This document shows, one piece after another, positions 8,909 through 17,465 of a DNA stretch of 64,000 nucleotides. The stretch's first letter is position 1; the number at the start of each line of letters is the position of its first letter. The position numbers and the translations under genes were made by a program. Under the pieces are notes generated by a model. It was not told where the DNA came from, searched no databases, and saw only the letters and a list, made by a program, of their open reading frames with translations. This stretch comes from Clostridia bacterium (lineage in GTDB: Bacteria > Bacillota > Clostridia > Oscillospirales > CAG-382): NCBI GenBank assembly GCA_017560085.1, contig JAFYPA010000046.1, positions 1 through 64,000 on the forward strand, read 5' to 3'.

Positions 8909-10231
8909 ATGAAAAAATTAAGTTTACAGCTTATTCTTCCTTTGCTTATTGCTTTTATAGCGGTGTCCTCCATTACCCTTACCTCAACAACGGATATTCC
9001 CGCAGAGGCGGCGACTCTTTCCGAGCAGAAGAATCAGCTTGCCGTACTCAAGGGTAAATACTCCGAGGCCAGCAAAAAGGCTAAGAGCGTTAAGGCAAAT
9101 CTTGACAAGACACGAAACGAAATCAAGTCCAACCTTGAAAAGAAGGACGAGCTTGATGCGGAAATCGTTGCTCTTACAGAGCAGATAAAGGCAGCCGAAT
9201 TCCTTATTGCGGAATACGAATCGGCAATTGCAGAAAAGCAGGCTGAAAAGGAATCACTTCAGAAAAAGAAGGACGAGCAGTACAACACGCTCGGAGATAT
9301 GATGAAGACCTCCTATATGTACGGCGAGGACTCCTACATCGACCTTATACTGGGCTCCAAGGACATAGGCGATTTTCTTCGCAGGCTTGACTTTATTTCC
9401 TATCATATGAAATACAGCAAGACTGTTATTGATGAAATGGAAGTAACAACGCAGAAAATTTCCGAGGTTTCATCCACTCTTGAGGAAACTCTTGATGCAA
9501 TGACAACACTCCACGCAGAGCTTGAAGCGGCAAGACTTGAGCTTGAGCCCAAGCTTCTGGAGGTTGAAGCCATTATAGCAGAGCTCAATGCGGACGAAAG
9601 CTATATGGCAAGTCAGCTTGAAATCGAGGAGCGCGACACTCTTGCTCTCGAGGCGGATATCAAGGGACTTGAAAAGAAGATTTTCGAGGAAGAGGAAAAG
9701 ATAAGAAAGGCAGAAGAGGAAAAGAGAAAGAAGGAAGAGGCGGAAAGAAAGCGCCGTGAAGAGGAGCTTGGAATAACGTCTCCCTCAAAGAGCCCCGCAT
9801 CACTTCCCTCCGACGGCAAAAATGTTCCCGGTGACGGCAGAATTATCTGGCCGATAAACGGCTACAGACCGCTTACCTCAAGCTACGGCTACAGAACAGA
9901 CCCCATCACGGGCAAGCGAGCATTCCACAACGGTCTTGACATTGCGGCTCCTCACGGTACTAATATTTATGCCGCAGAAAGCGGTACTGTTATCCGTGCT
10001 TCAAGATACGATACATACGGCGAATGCGTTATGATTGACCACGGCGGCGGACTTATCACGCTTTATGCTCACTGCAGCGGTTACAACGTAAAGCTCGGTC
10101 AGAAGGTAACTCAGGGCGACGTTATTGCCTTTGTAGGCTCGACGGGACGCTCCACGGGTAACCATCTCCACTTCGTCGTAAGAATCAACGGTCAGTATAT
10201 GGACCCCAACGATTATCTTCCCAAGAAGTAA
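8909..10231 (+). CDS. EnvC/PcsB-like murein hydrolase with M23 (LytM) domain
   Basis: The 440-residue secreted protein has a signal peptide (about 1-32), a long coiled coil (about 35-290) ending in a Glu/Lys/Arg-rich stretch, a Pro/Ser linker, and a C-terminal M23 peptidase-like domain (about 310-440). Zinc-ligand motifs FHNGLDIAAP and HLHFVV are intact, so it may be an active endopeptidase rather than only an activator. Position after ftsEX and the coiled-coil architecture indicate that it is the hydrolase partner controlled by FtsEX during septum splitting. It lies 66 bases after ftsX in the same direction. Confidence 0.9.
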   Translation: MKKLSLQLILPLLIAFIAVSSITLTSTTDIPAEAATLSEQKNQLAVLKGKYSEASKKAKSVKANLDKTRNEIKSNLEKKDELDAEIVALTEQIKAAEFLIAEYESAIAEKQAEKESLQKKKDEQYNTLGDMMKTSYMYGEDSYIDLILGSKDIGDFLRRLDFISYHMKYSKTVIDEMEVTTQKISEVSSTLEETLDAMTTLHAELEAARLELEPKLLEVEAIIAELNADESYMASQLEIEERDTLALEADIKGLEKKIFEEEEKIRKAEEEKRKKEEAERKRREEELGITSPSKSPASLPSDGKNVPGDGRIIWPINGYRPLTSSYGYRTDPITGKRAFHNGLDIAAPHGTNIYAAESGTVIRASRYDTYGECVMIDHGGGLITLYAHCSGYNVKLGQKVTQGDVIAFVGSTGRSTGNHLHFVVRINGQYMDPNDYLPKK

Positions 10232-10329
10232 TCCGCAGAATTTATAACGGCATTTTAAGGGAGGGCTGAAACATTGTCCTCCCGCAGAAATTATATATGC
10301 CCCTATTTACCAAGGAAAGGATGAAAAGA

Positions 10330-11553
10330 ATGAAGCTGTCACTCAGCACCGCAATTCTCCTTGTTGCCGTTGCGGTTTTCATAACCTATCAGGCAACCTA
10401 TACGGCTCTGGAAAAGAGACATTCGGAAACAGTTTACACTCTTACCGACACAAAAAGCTCCTATACAAAGCTCAACTCGGTGGACGAAATAGTAAGAAAC
10501 ACCTATATCAACGAAATTGACGAGGAGGCTCTTGAGAACGGCCTTATTCACGGTTATCTTTACGGCCTCGGAGACAAATATGCGTCCTACCTCACGGAGG
10601 AGGAATACGAAAACTACGCAAATCAGCACGGAAAGTCGAGAGTGGGTCTCGGTATTTCCGTAACATACGACGCCTCGCTTGACGGCTTGTATGTCAACAC
10701 GGTTTATCCCGATACTCCCGCAATGACCTCGGGTCTCTGTGAGGGCGATATCATTTACGCCGTTGACGGCAAGACAATTGAGGACAGAGGCTACTACGAA
10801 ACCATAAACCATATTACCGGCGGAAAGCCCGGTGACACGGTATCCGTTCTTGTAAAGAGGGCTCCCGACTACAACGAATACACGGAGATTGTACTTTACA
10901 GAGATATCATAAAAAACTCAACTCTTGAGTACAGTATGTATGGTGAGGATACGGGCTATGTCAAGATTTCCGCATTCAACACCACAACCTTCGATGAGTT
11001 CAAAACGGCAATGGACGACCTTCAGGCTCAGGGTGCCGTGAGATATGTTTTCGATGTGAGATCCAATCTCGGCGGCGAGCTCGGCTCAATCAGCAAGGTG
11101 CTTGACTATCTGCTTCCCGAGGGTCCCATTATCAGAATCTTCAGCAAGACCGACGGAGAAACGGTGATTTCCTCCGATGCCGAATGCCTTGATGCACCGA
11201 TGGCTGTCCTTATAAACGGAAGCACGGCAAGTGCGGCAGAGCTTTTCGCAAGTGCTCTTCGTGACTACAACAAGGCTATGCTTGTCGGAAAGACCACCTT
11301 CGGCAAGGGCACTGTACAGACAATGCACAGACTCTCCGGCGAAATCGGCGGCGGTGCGATTTCAATCTCCACGGGAATGTATAATCCTCCCATATCCGAC
11401 AACTACGAGGGCAAGGGAATAGCTCCCGACATTGAGGTGGATATTCCCGAGGAAATAAGGGCAACTCTTTACAGGCTTCCCCTCGAAAGCGACCCGCAGT
11501 TCGTTGCGGCACTCAGGACTCTCGGTGTTGAGGTTGTGCAGACGCAGGAATAA
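10330..11553 (+). CDS. S41-family C-terminal processing protease (CtpA/CtpB-like)
   Basis: The start at ATG 10330 lies nine bases after AAGGAAAGG and gives a signal-anchor MKLSLSTAILLVAVAVFITY. ATG 10321 is the alternative. The 407-residue protein has an N-terminal anchor, a PDZ domain (about residues 95-180) and the S41 protease domain. The catalytic pair is Ser301 in GSTASAAEL and Lys326 in TTFGKGTVQ, 25 residues apart as in plant D1 protease. Such exported proteases trim cell-envelope proteins, and the place after the EnvC-like hydrolase suggests that hydrolase or FtsX as a substrate, which is inference. A terminator follows at 11563. Confidence 0.9.
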   Translation: MKLSLSTAILLVAVAVFITYQATYTALEKRHSETVYTLTDTKSSYTKLNSVDEIVRNTYINEIDEEALENGLIHGYLYGLGDKYASYLTEEEYENYANQHGKSRVGLGISVTYDASLDGLYVNTVYPDTPAMTSGLCEGDIIYAVDGKTIEDRGYYETINHITGGKPGDTVSVLVKRAPDYNEYTEIVLYRDIIKNSTLEYSMYGEDTGYVKISAFNTTTFDEFKTAMDDLQAQGAVRYVFDVRSNLGGELGSISKVLDYLLPEGPIIRIFSKTDGETVISSDAECLDAPMAVLINGSTASAAELFASALRDYNKAMLVGKTTFGKGTVQTMHRLSGEIGGGAISISTGMYNPPISDNYEGKGIAPDIEVDIPEEIRATLYRLPLESDPQFVAALRTLGVEVVQTQE

Positions 11554-11562
11554 TATTTTATC

Positions 11563-11595
11563 GGGCGATACTCGGCAAGGAGTCGGGTGTCGCCC
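11563..11595 (+). terminator. intrinsic terminator after the ctp gene
   Basis: Arms GGGCGATAC and GTGTCGCCC (one G-T pair) enclose a 15-base loop and are followed by ATTTT. The T tract is short. Confidence 0.6.
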
Positions 11596-11659
11596 ATTTT
11601 ACCGATGAGACGCATTTTTCTGCCGAACAGACAGAAATCAACATTTTCTTCTTTTTATC

Positions 11660-11668
11660 TGTTATAAT
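11660..11668 (+). promoter_or_regulatory. extended -10 promoter of the LytTR/DUF3021 pair
   Basis: TGT-TATAAT (TATAAT at 11663-11668) forms an extended -10. No clear -35 is present, which would fit a promoter needing an activator such as the LytTR protein itself (inference). Confidence 0.55.
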
Positions 11669-11690
11669 ACGGTCGAAGGGAGAGAGAAAA

Positions 11691-11735
11691 ATGCAGGCTA
11701 TAATAACAGCAGGGCTTTCAAGACTGCCACCGTAG
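11691..11735 (+). CDS. possible 14-codon leader peptide ahead of the LytTR gene
   Basis: An ATG at 11691 follows a good AAGGGAGAG ribosome site by six bases and opens a reading frame MQAIITAGLSRLPP ending in TAG. It lies in the leader between the promoter and the LytTR start at 11805. It could be a regulatory upstream peptide or a remnant of an older start. No homology can be judged at this size. Confidence 0.3.
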   Translation: MQAIITAGLSRLPP

Positions 11736-11804
11736 GCGTTGCAATACGTAAAGCTTATGGTGTATTATTCAAAGGATAAACGAAAAACGTTAAGGATTCA
11801 AAAA

Positions 11805-12254
11805 ATGAAATACAAGCTTATTATTGACAAAAATGCGCAGGACGAAATAACCGTAATCGCAAATGCTCCGTCCGAGCTTACAAAGCGGATAGAAAATCTC
11901 GTCCGAAGCTTTTCGGGAAGCGCAAGCGACAGCGTTATGGGTTACCGAGATGACGAAATGCGAAGGCTGAGCTTCCGGAATATTGAATGTATTACGGTCA
12001 TTGACAGAAGGGTAACTGCCATTGACGGGGACGGCAATCACTATCATATCCGTGAAAGGCTTCGTGAGCTTGAGGACACGCTCCCCACTTACTTTATCCG
12101 CATAAACAAGTCGTCAATTGCCAACGAGCATTGCATTGCACGGTTTGATACAGTGTTCGGCGGAGGCATAGATGCGGTATTCAGCTGCGGCTACAGAGAA
12201 TACGTTTCAAGACGATGCTTTGCACAGATAAGAAGGAGGTATGAGGATAAATGA
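11805..12254 (+). CDS. LytTR-family DNA-binding protein
   Basis: The ATG at 11805, eight bases after AAGGA, gives a 149-residue protein. An N-terminal region (about 1-50) is followed by a LytTR DNA-binding domain (about 55-149). Family features include the LRELEDTLPTYFIRINKSSIAN stretch (quoted in part: FIRINKSSIAN) and the closing GYREYVSRRCF. These regulators bind paired direct repeats near promoters. There is no receiver domain. It overlaps the next gene by four bases (ATGA), the usual LytTR-DUF3021 two-gene arrangement, in which the membrane partner is thought to control the regulator. Confidence 0.85.
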   Translation: MKYKLIIDKNAQDEITVIANAPSELTKRIENLVRSFSGSASDSVMGYRDDEMRRLSFRNIECITVIDRRVTAIDGDGNHYHIRERLRELEDTLPTYFIRINKSSIANEHCIARFDTVFGGGIDAVFSCGYREYVSRRCFAQIRRRYEDK

Positions 12255-12694
12255 AAAAAATCATAAAGGAATTTATACATAAGGGCTGCTGTGCCTGCGG
12301 ACTGGGTCCGCTGGTGCTTGCGGTTGTTTATCTTATATTGCAGAAAATCGGTGTTGCCGATATGCTTTCGGTAAATGAGGTCTGCACGGGAATTATTTCT
12401 CTTTTGGTGCTTGCCTTTATTGCGGGCGGTATGAATGCGGTTTACAGAATCGAGAGGCTTCCGCTTATGGTTGCGATTCTCATTCACGGCTCGGTGCTGT
12501 ACTTCGGTTACCTTGCGACTTACATTATCAACGGCTGGCTGGAAGCGGGGACGGCTCCGATTCTTGTGTTTTCTGCGATTTTCGTTATCGGATATCTTAT
12601 AATATGGGCGTTTATTTATCTGACAATGAAAAAAAGAACGGCGCAGGTTAACGAAATGCTGAAGAAAAATCAGTGCACCGCAAAAGAAGATTAA
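12251..12694 (+). CDS. DUF3021 family membrane protein
   Basis: The 147-residue protein has a basic N-terminus with a CCACG motif near residue 11, four hydrophobic segments and a charged C-terminal tail. This layout fits DUF3021, small membrane proteins encoded right after LytTR regulators in Firmicutes. By analogy with other LytTR membrane-inhibitor pairs it may hold the regulator inactive at the membrane, which is inference. The start overlaps the LytTR stop, and a strong terminator follows at 12702. Confidence 0.75.
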   Translation: MKKIIKEFIHKGCCACGLGPLVLAVVYLILQKIGVADMLSVNEVCTGIISLLVLAFIAGGMNAVYRIERLPLMVAILIHGSVLYFGYLATYIINGWLEAGTAPILVFSAIFVIGYLIIWAFIYLTMKKRTAQVNEMLKKNQCTAKED

Positions 12695-12701
12695 ACGAAG
12701 G

Positions 12702-12728
12702 AAGGATACCATATTCCGTGGTATCCTT
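12702..12728 (+). terminator. intrinsic terminator after the DUF3021 gene
   Basis: Perfect nine-base arms AAGGATACC and GGTATCCTT enclose a nine-base loop and are followed by a T-rich run to 12738. Confidence 0.85.
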
Positions 12729-12795
12729 TTATTTTTGTTAAAAAAAGACGCAAGCCGAAGCCTGCGACTTTTACGGTATACAATTCATTTTTGAG

Positions 12796-12919
12796 GAGGA
12801 TATATTCCGTGAATATATCTTCAAAAATCAAAATCTCCGATTAATCAGTAATCTGAATTGTGAGGAAGAATTACGCCCTGCGTAATTCTTCAAAAATCAA
12901 AATCTCCGATTTTGATTTT
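12796..12919. repeat. cluster of short hairpins and a duplicated 22-base segment
   Basis: Three perfect short hairpins stand in a row: GATATATTC/GAATATATC (12799-12819), GAAGAATTACGC/GCGTAATTCTTC (12865-12891) and AAAATCAAAATC/GATTTTGATTTT (12893-12919). The segment TTCAAAAATCAAAATCTCC occurs twice, right after the first two hairpins. The third hairpin overlaps the stop of the response-regulator gene and probably serves as its minus-strand terminator. Confidence 0.7.
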
Positions 12920-13607
12920 ACTGCTGAAGAAGCTCAAACTTATAGCCTACGCCCCAAACAGTCTTGAGTGTCCACTTGTCGGACTTGCCTTCAAGCTTTT
13001 CACGGAGTCTCTTTACGTGAACGTCAACGGTTCTGGAGTCGCCGAGATAATCGAAGCCCCAAACCTTGTCGAGAAGCTGGTCACGGGTGAATACTCTGTT
13101 GTAGTTGGAGGTGAGGAAGTAGAGAAGCTCGAGTTCCTTGGGGGGAATATCAACTACCTTGCCCGCAAGCTTAAGCTCATACTTCTGAAGGCTGATTTCG
13201 AGGTTGTCGAATCTTATAACCTCGCTGTCGTCGTTGTCGTGACCTGAGTATCTTCTGAGAACAGCCTTAACACGAGCGGCAACCTCCTTGGTATCGAAGG
13301 GCTTTGTGATAAAGTCGTCCGCACCGAGCTCAAGACCGAGCACCTTGTCGAATACTTCGCCTCTTGCTGTTACCATAATGATAGGCTTGGAGGAGATTTC
13401 GCGGATTTCACGGCAAACCTGCCAGCCATCCTTTCTGGGCATCATAATGTCAAGGAGAATGAGGTCGGGTTCGTAAATTTTGAAAGAGGAAATAGCCTTT
13501 ACACCGTCGTTGGCGGTAACTACTTCATAGCCTTCGTTTTCGAGATAGATTTTAAGAAGCTCGCAGATATTGTTATCGTCATCTGCTACGAGAATTTTGC
13601 ATCCCAT
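12918..13607 (-). CDS. OmpR/PhoB-family response regulator (orphan)
   Basis: The 229-residue protein has a receiver domain (about 1-120) with acidic D9/D10, phosphorylated D53 in LILLDIMMP and the switch lysine in FITKPFD. A winged-helix DNA-binding domain (about 130-229) ends in GVGYKFEL. It resembles WalR/PhoB-type regulators of envelope or phosphate stress. A GGAGG site precedes the ATG. No histidine kinase gene lies next to it on either side, so its partner must be elsewhere or it acts alone. Confidence 0.9.
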   Translation of the reverse strand: MGCKILVADDDNNICELLKIYLENEGYEVVTANDGVKAISSFKIYEPDLILLDIMMPRKDGWQVCREIREISSKPIIMVTARGEVFDKVLGLELGADDFITKPFDTKEVAARVKAVLRRYSGHDNDDSEVIRFDNLEISLQKYELKLAGKVVDIPPKELELLYFLTSNYNRVFTRDQLLDKVWGFDYLGDSRTVDVHVKRLREKLEGKSDKWTLKTVWGVGYKFELLQQ

Positions 13608-13947
13608 GTTTTTTACCTCCGTTTTATATATAGATATTTTTTAACAAAATAAATACTCACCAACAGCACCCCACGCCCTTTTTGCCGCAAATTGGAAGAG
13701 CCGAGGTGTCAGTTGTAAATAAAATGTTAGTGTGTTCATTTTTCGTATAATATTGTAATACACTTTCCCTTGATAGTGTTGAACAAATTGTAAATATTCC
13801 TTCGATTTATTTTGATTTCAGCTGAAATTTGGTACAAATTATTATGAAAAATAGCAAAAAATATTATTCCTTGCTTTTTTACTTGCAAAATTGTGTATGT
13901 TATGTTATAATAAATGAGTATAAATTTATCCCGAAAGGATATAACAG
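13608..13947. other. 340-bp divergent intergenic region (response regulator / dnaX)
   Basis: On the minus strand TTCAAC (13778-13783) and TATTAC (13755-13760), 17 bases apart, can drive the response regulator with a leader of about 140 bases. That leader contains a GC-richer stretch at roughly 13663-13712 that stands out in AT-rich surroundings and may be structured. On the plus strand the dnaX promoter lies at 13883-13911. I see no coding region, and no SRP RNA or tRNA, both of which are often found near dnaX. Confidence 0.45.
13883..13911 (+). promoter_or_regulatory. promoter of dnaX
   Basis: TTGCAA (13883-13888) and TATAAT (13906-13911) are spaced by 17 bases. Confidence 0.7.
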
Positions 13948-15714
13948 ATGTCATCATATATTGCACTTTACAGAAAATGGCGTCCCCAGGTCTTTGAAGA
14001 CGTTGTGGGGCAGGAGCATATTACGGACGTACTCCGAGGCGAGATTATAAGAGGCAGTGTTTCCCACGCCTATTTGTTCTGCGGATCGCGTGGTACGGGT
14101 AAGACCACCTGTGCGAAGATTCTCGCAAGGGCTGTCAGCTGTGAGAATCCCAAGGACGGCGACCCCTGCGGTGAATGCGAAAACTGCAAAAAGGCTCTTG
14201 AGAGCTTTGACATTGCGGAAATTGATGCGGCTTCAAACAACGGTGTAGACAACATCCGTGAGCTTCGTGAGGAGGTACTCTATCCCCCGTCGGAGCTCAA
14301 GAGAAGAGTTTACATCATTGACGAGGTTCATATGCTCTCCACCGGTGCGTTCAATGCGCTTCTCAAAACTCTCGAAGAGCCGCCGGAGCACGCTATGTTC
14401 ATTCTTGCCACAACCGAGCTTAACAAGATTCCCGCCACAATTCTTTCAAGATGTAAGAGATTTGACTTTCACAGAATCACTCCCGACAATATTGCAAAAC
14501 GCTTAAAGACTATCTGCGAGGCGGAGAACATCCCTATGTCGGACGGTGCCGTAATGCTTATAGCAAGGCTTGCGGGCGGTGCTATGCGTGATGCCCTTTC
14601 AATGCTTGAGCTTTTTGTCGGCAAGACGGAAACCGTTACCGAGGAAATGTGCGCAAAGGCTATGGGCGTTGTCGGCAGAGGTCCTGTTATGAAGCTTTTG
14701 TCCTGCGTTGCGGATAATGACTGTGCGGGTGCTCTTTCGGTTATTTCAGAGGCGTTTGACGGAAGTAAGGATATGGGCGTACTGCTTTCCGAATGTGCGG
14801 ATGCGGTGCGTGATATGCTTATGATTAAATATACGAGCAACCCCGAAAAATTCGTTGAGGGCTCGGCGGATGTGCTTGCATCTCTTACGGAATGCGCAAA
14901 GAAGTTCACCCGTGAAAGACTTATATACAGCACGGAAATTCTGGACGATGCTCAGGGCAGAATCACAAAGACGGGATTTTCCGGCAGAGCTGTTCTTGAA
15001 ACCTGCGTAATCAGACTTTGCGATGTGAAGCTCTGGACACTTCCCGAATCACTCAACACGAGAATTGCACAGCTTGAGGATAAGATTGCAAGCGGAAATA
15101 TTGTTGTATCCGCAGGTGCTCCTTCGGCACAGCCCGTAAAGGAAGCTCCCGCTCCAAAGCCCGCGGCAGAGCCTTCAAAAGCACCTGCTCCCACATATGC
15201 GGTTGATAATGAGCACACGGATATTCCTCCCGAAATACCGGACGATATTCCGCCCTTTGATTTTGATATGGAAAATGCCGTTCCCGTAAAGGAGGCAAAA
15301 GCAAATCCCGACGACGGACTTATTCCCGACCTTCCCGAAAACAAGGCTGTTCCCGAGGAAGCATCTTCCGATATTACAGCGGATTCTGCCGTGGAAAACG
15401 CACCGCCTGCTCCCGCACCCAAGCCTTCTTCAGACGGCGGAGCAGGTCGTGAGGCTCTTTCGGCATATCCCGATATTCTTGAGGATATCAAGGAAAAGAA
15501 CAAGCTTTTAAGCTCCCTTCTTACCGAGTCCCGTGCGTACCGTATCGGCAACGACACCGTAGTGGTAGCACTTCCGTCCTTCGCCTCGGTAATGGTAAAA
15601 AACGATGCCAGAAAAATGGAATCTCTTGAAAGCTGTATAAAGAAATATGTTGGCGATGTTAACGTCAAGCTTGAGATTCTCGGAACGAAAAAGGATGAGG
15701 AATGGTCGCTTTGA
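13948..15714 (+). CDS. dnaX: DNA polymerase III subunit gamma/tau
   Basis: The 588-residue clamp-loader ATPase has Walker A in GSRGTGKTT, a zinc module with four cysteines (CENPKDGDPCGECENC), Walker B VYIIDEVHML and sensor ILSRCKRFDF. AAA+ and lid domains cover about 1-370. A Pro/Ala/Glu-rich linker (about 385-500) leads to a short C-terminal tau-like domain. I see no A-rich slippery run for the programmed frameshift known from E. coli, so probably one product is made. The usual downstream partners ybaB and recR are absent here, since mgtE follows convergently. Confidence 0.95.
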   Translation: MSSYIALYRKWRPQVFEDVVGQEHITDVLRGEIIRGSVSHAYLFCGSRGTGKTTCAKILARAVSCENPKDGDPCGECENCKKALESFDIAEIDAASNNGVDNIRELREEVLYPPSELKRRVYIIDEVHMLSTGAFNALLKTLEEPPEHAMFILATTELNKIPATILSRCKRFDFHRITPDNIAKRLKTICEAENIPMSDGAVMLIARLAGGAMRDALSMLELFVGKTETVTEEMCAKAMGVVGRGPVMKLLSCVADNDCAGALSVISEAFDGSKDMGVLLSECADAVRDMLMIKYTSNPEKFVEGSADVLASLTECAKKFTRERLIYSTEILDDAQGRITKTGFSGRAVLETCVIRLCDVKLWTLPESLNTRIAQLEDKIASGNIVVSAGAPSAQPVKEAPAPKPAAEPSKAPAPTYAVDNEHTDIPPEIPDDIPPFDFDMENAVPVKEAKANPDDGLIPDLPENKAVPEEASSDITADSAVENAPPAPAPKPSSDGGAGREALSAYPDILEDIKEKNKLLSSLLTESRAYRIGNDTVVVALPSFASVMVKNDARKMESLESCIKKYVGDVNVKLEILGTKKDEEWSL

Positions 15715-15744
15715 TGAATTCCGAGGCTTAATAAAGTAAAAAGC

Positions 15745-15779
15745 AAGAACCGAACTGTGATTACCACATTTCGGTTCTT
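15745..15779. terminator. bidirectional terminator between dnaX and mgtE
   Basis: Arms AAGAACCGAA and TTCGGTTCTT are perfect over ten bases, with a T-rich run on the plus side and an A-rich run upstream. The genes converge on it. Confidence 0.75.
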
Positions 15780-15794
15780 TTCTTTGTTTTGAAT

Positions 15795-17156
15795 TTACAT
15801 CATACCCTCAATAATCCGCACGGAAATATTGAAGTACGCCACAAGCGCAAGGGCATCCACAATAGTTGTAATAAAGGGACTCGCCATAACCGCAGGGTCA
15901 AGTCCGAGCTTCTTTGCGCCTATCGGCAGACTGCATCCGACTATCTTTGCGATGATTACCGTTATCGCAAGCGTCATACACACTGCGGTGGCAACGGAGA
16001 GTGTTATGCTTTCGTTTCCGAGGAGCATTTTGTCTATAAGAAGCATTTTTGCAAAGTTGGCTATTGAAAGTATTATTCCGCAGATAATGGAAACTCTTGC
16101 TTCCTTCCAGACAATCCGCAGAATGTCTCTTCCCGCGATTTCACCCAGTGCAAGGCCTCGCACAATTGTTGCAGATGCCTGACCACCCGCATTTCCGCCC
16201 GTGTCCATAAGCATGGGGATATATGCGGTAAGTATGGGCATTGCTCCGAGGGATGCTTCGAAGGAGGTTATGATTCCGCCGGTGAGAGCAGAGGAAATCA
16301 TCAACAGAAGCAACCACGGCACTCGTACAAGCACAAGCTCGAATACACCTGTGCGGAGATATGTCCTGCCCTTGGTAGGTGTTACCGCCGCCATTACCGA
16401 GATGTCGTCACTTGCGGCATTTCGCATAACGTCAATGGCGTCGTCGACGGTTACTATACCGACAAGTCTGTTTTCATCGTCAACTGCGGGTATTGCGAGA
16501 AAGTCGTATTTATCGAATACTCTTGCGGTTTCAAGGGCGGTATCGTATACGGATACGGAAATTACGTTGGTTTCCATAATCTCCGCCATAGTTGCGCTCT
16601 TTGATGCAACAAGCATATCACGGACCGTTACTACGCCGATGAGCTTTGTTTTTCTTGTAACGTAGCAGGTATAAATGGTTTCCTTGTCAACACCGCAGCT
16701 TCGGAGATATTCGAGCGCCTCTTCTGTGGTCATCTCCTCGCCCAGCGTGACAAACTCCGTTGTCATTATGCTTCCCGTGCTGTCGGAGGGGTATTTGAGA
16801 AGTCTGTTGATTTCGCTTCTGGTTTCGGGATCGGTATTTGCGAGGATTCGCTTTACAACGCTTGCGGGCATTTCCTCCACAAGGTCAACGGTATCGTCAA
16901 TGTAAAGCTCGGAGAGCACTGCGGAAAGCTCGCTGTTGGTAAAGGCGTCTATCAGCTGAGATTTTGCATCGGGGCTCATATAGGAAAATGCTTCTGCGGC
17001 ATATTCCTTTGACAAAAGCCTGAATACCACCGTCATTTCCGACTCGGAAAGCTCCTCCAGAAGCGTTGCGATATCCGCGCTGTTTTCGTCTGCGAGAAGT
17101 TTTTTAATTTCGGTGTAATTTTTATCGTTAAGAAGCTCTTTTATTCTTTCCGTCAT
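15795..17156 (-). CDS. mgtE: magnesium transporter MgtE
   Basis: The 453-residue protein has the full MgtE layout: an N-terminal helical magnesium-sensing domain (about 1-130), a CBS-domain pair (about 135-255) and a five-helix membrane domain (about 280-453). Pore-region motifs include PMLMDTGGNAGGQASAT. It is a magnesium channel closed by magnesium binding to the cytosolic domains. An AGGAAAG site precedes the ATG. The leader is only about 110 bases and I could not recognise an M-box riboswitch in it. Confidence 0.94.
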   Translation of the reverse strand: MTERIKELLNDKNYTEIKKLLADENSADIATLLEELSESEMTVVFRLLSKEYAAEAFSYMSPDAKSQLIDAFTNSELSAVLSELYIDDTVDLVEEMPASVVKRILANTDPETRSEINRLLKYPSDSTGSIMTTEFVTLGEEMTTEEALEYLRSCGVDKETIYTCYVTRKTKLIGVVTVRDMLVASKSATMAEIMETNVISVSVYDTALETARVFDKYDFLAIPAVDDENRLVGIVTVDDAIDVMRNAASDDISVMAAVTPTKGRTYLRTGVFELVLVRVPWLLLLMISSALTGGIITSFEASLGAMPILTAYIPMLMDTGGNAGGQASATIVRGLALGEIAGRDILRIVWKEARVSIICGIILSIANFAKMLLIDKMLLGNESITLSVATAVCMTLAITVIIAKIVGCSLPIGAKKLGLDPAVMASPFITTIVDALALVAYFNISVRIIEGMM

Positions 17157-17465
17157 GCTTTCCTCCGTTTTGAAATTTTATATTTTCCGTGCGATTTTGT
17201 CCTCCGTGTAAACGAGCGCTGTCATCATTCGGGTATTCCGTCGCGCAGTTTTCCCTCGGAATTCAATTGTTGTTATTATATCACAGTTAAAGCTTGATTT
17301 TATGCATCTATTATTACTTTTTTTTGATTTAAATATTAATTTTTATACTTTCTGTTGACATATCATATAAATATATGATATAATTTATTATGTATGAGTT
17401 TAACTGTAAAATGTGTTATTATACTCATTCGAAAGTTCAACAATCTTTTATCAGGAGGTTTCTTT
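17157..17465. other. 309-bp divergent intergenic region (mgtE / SLH protein)
   Basis: It holds an extended -10 for mgtE on the minus strand (TATAAT at 17275-17280 with TG before it), and the palindrome-containing promoter of the SLH gene at 17355-17384 on the plus strand. Nothing else is seen. Confidence 0.5.
17355..17384 (+). promoter_or_regulatory. promoter of the cohesin/dockerin/SLH gene with a perfect palindrome in its spacer
   Basis: TTGACA (17355-17360) and TATAAT (17379-17384) are 18 bases apart. The spacer is filled by a 22-base perfect inverted repeat, ATATCATATA-AA-TATATGATAT (17360-17381), that touches both hexamers. A repressor bound there would block RNA polymerase. Confidence 0.75.

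Noticed and set aside
13948-15714. Programmed frameshift in dnaX
   Set aside because: No suitable A-rich slippery run with a following hairpin was seen at the gamma/tau boundary.
17157-17280. M-box magnesium riboswitch upstream of mgtE
   Set aside because: The leader after the likely transcript start is only about 110 bases and I cannot find the conserved M-box parts.
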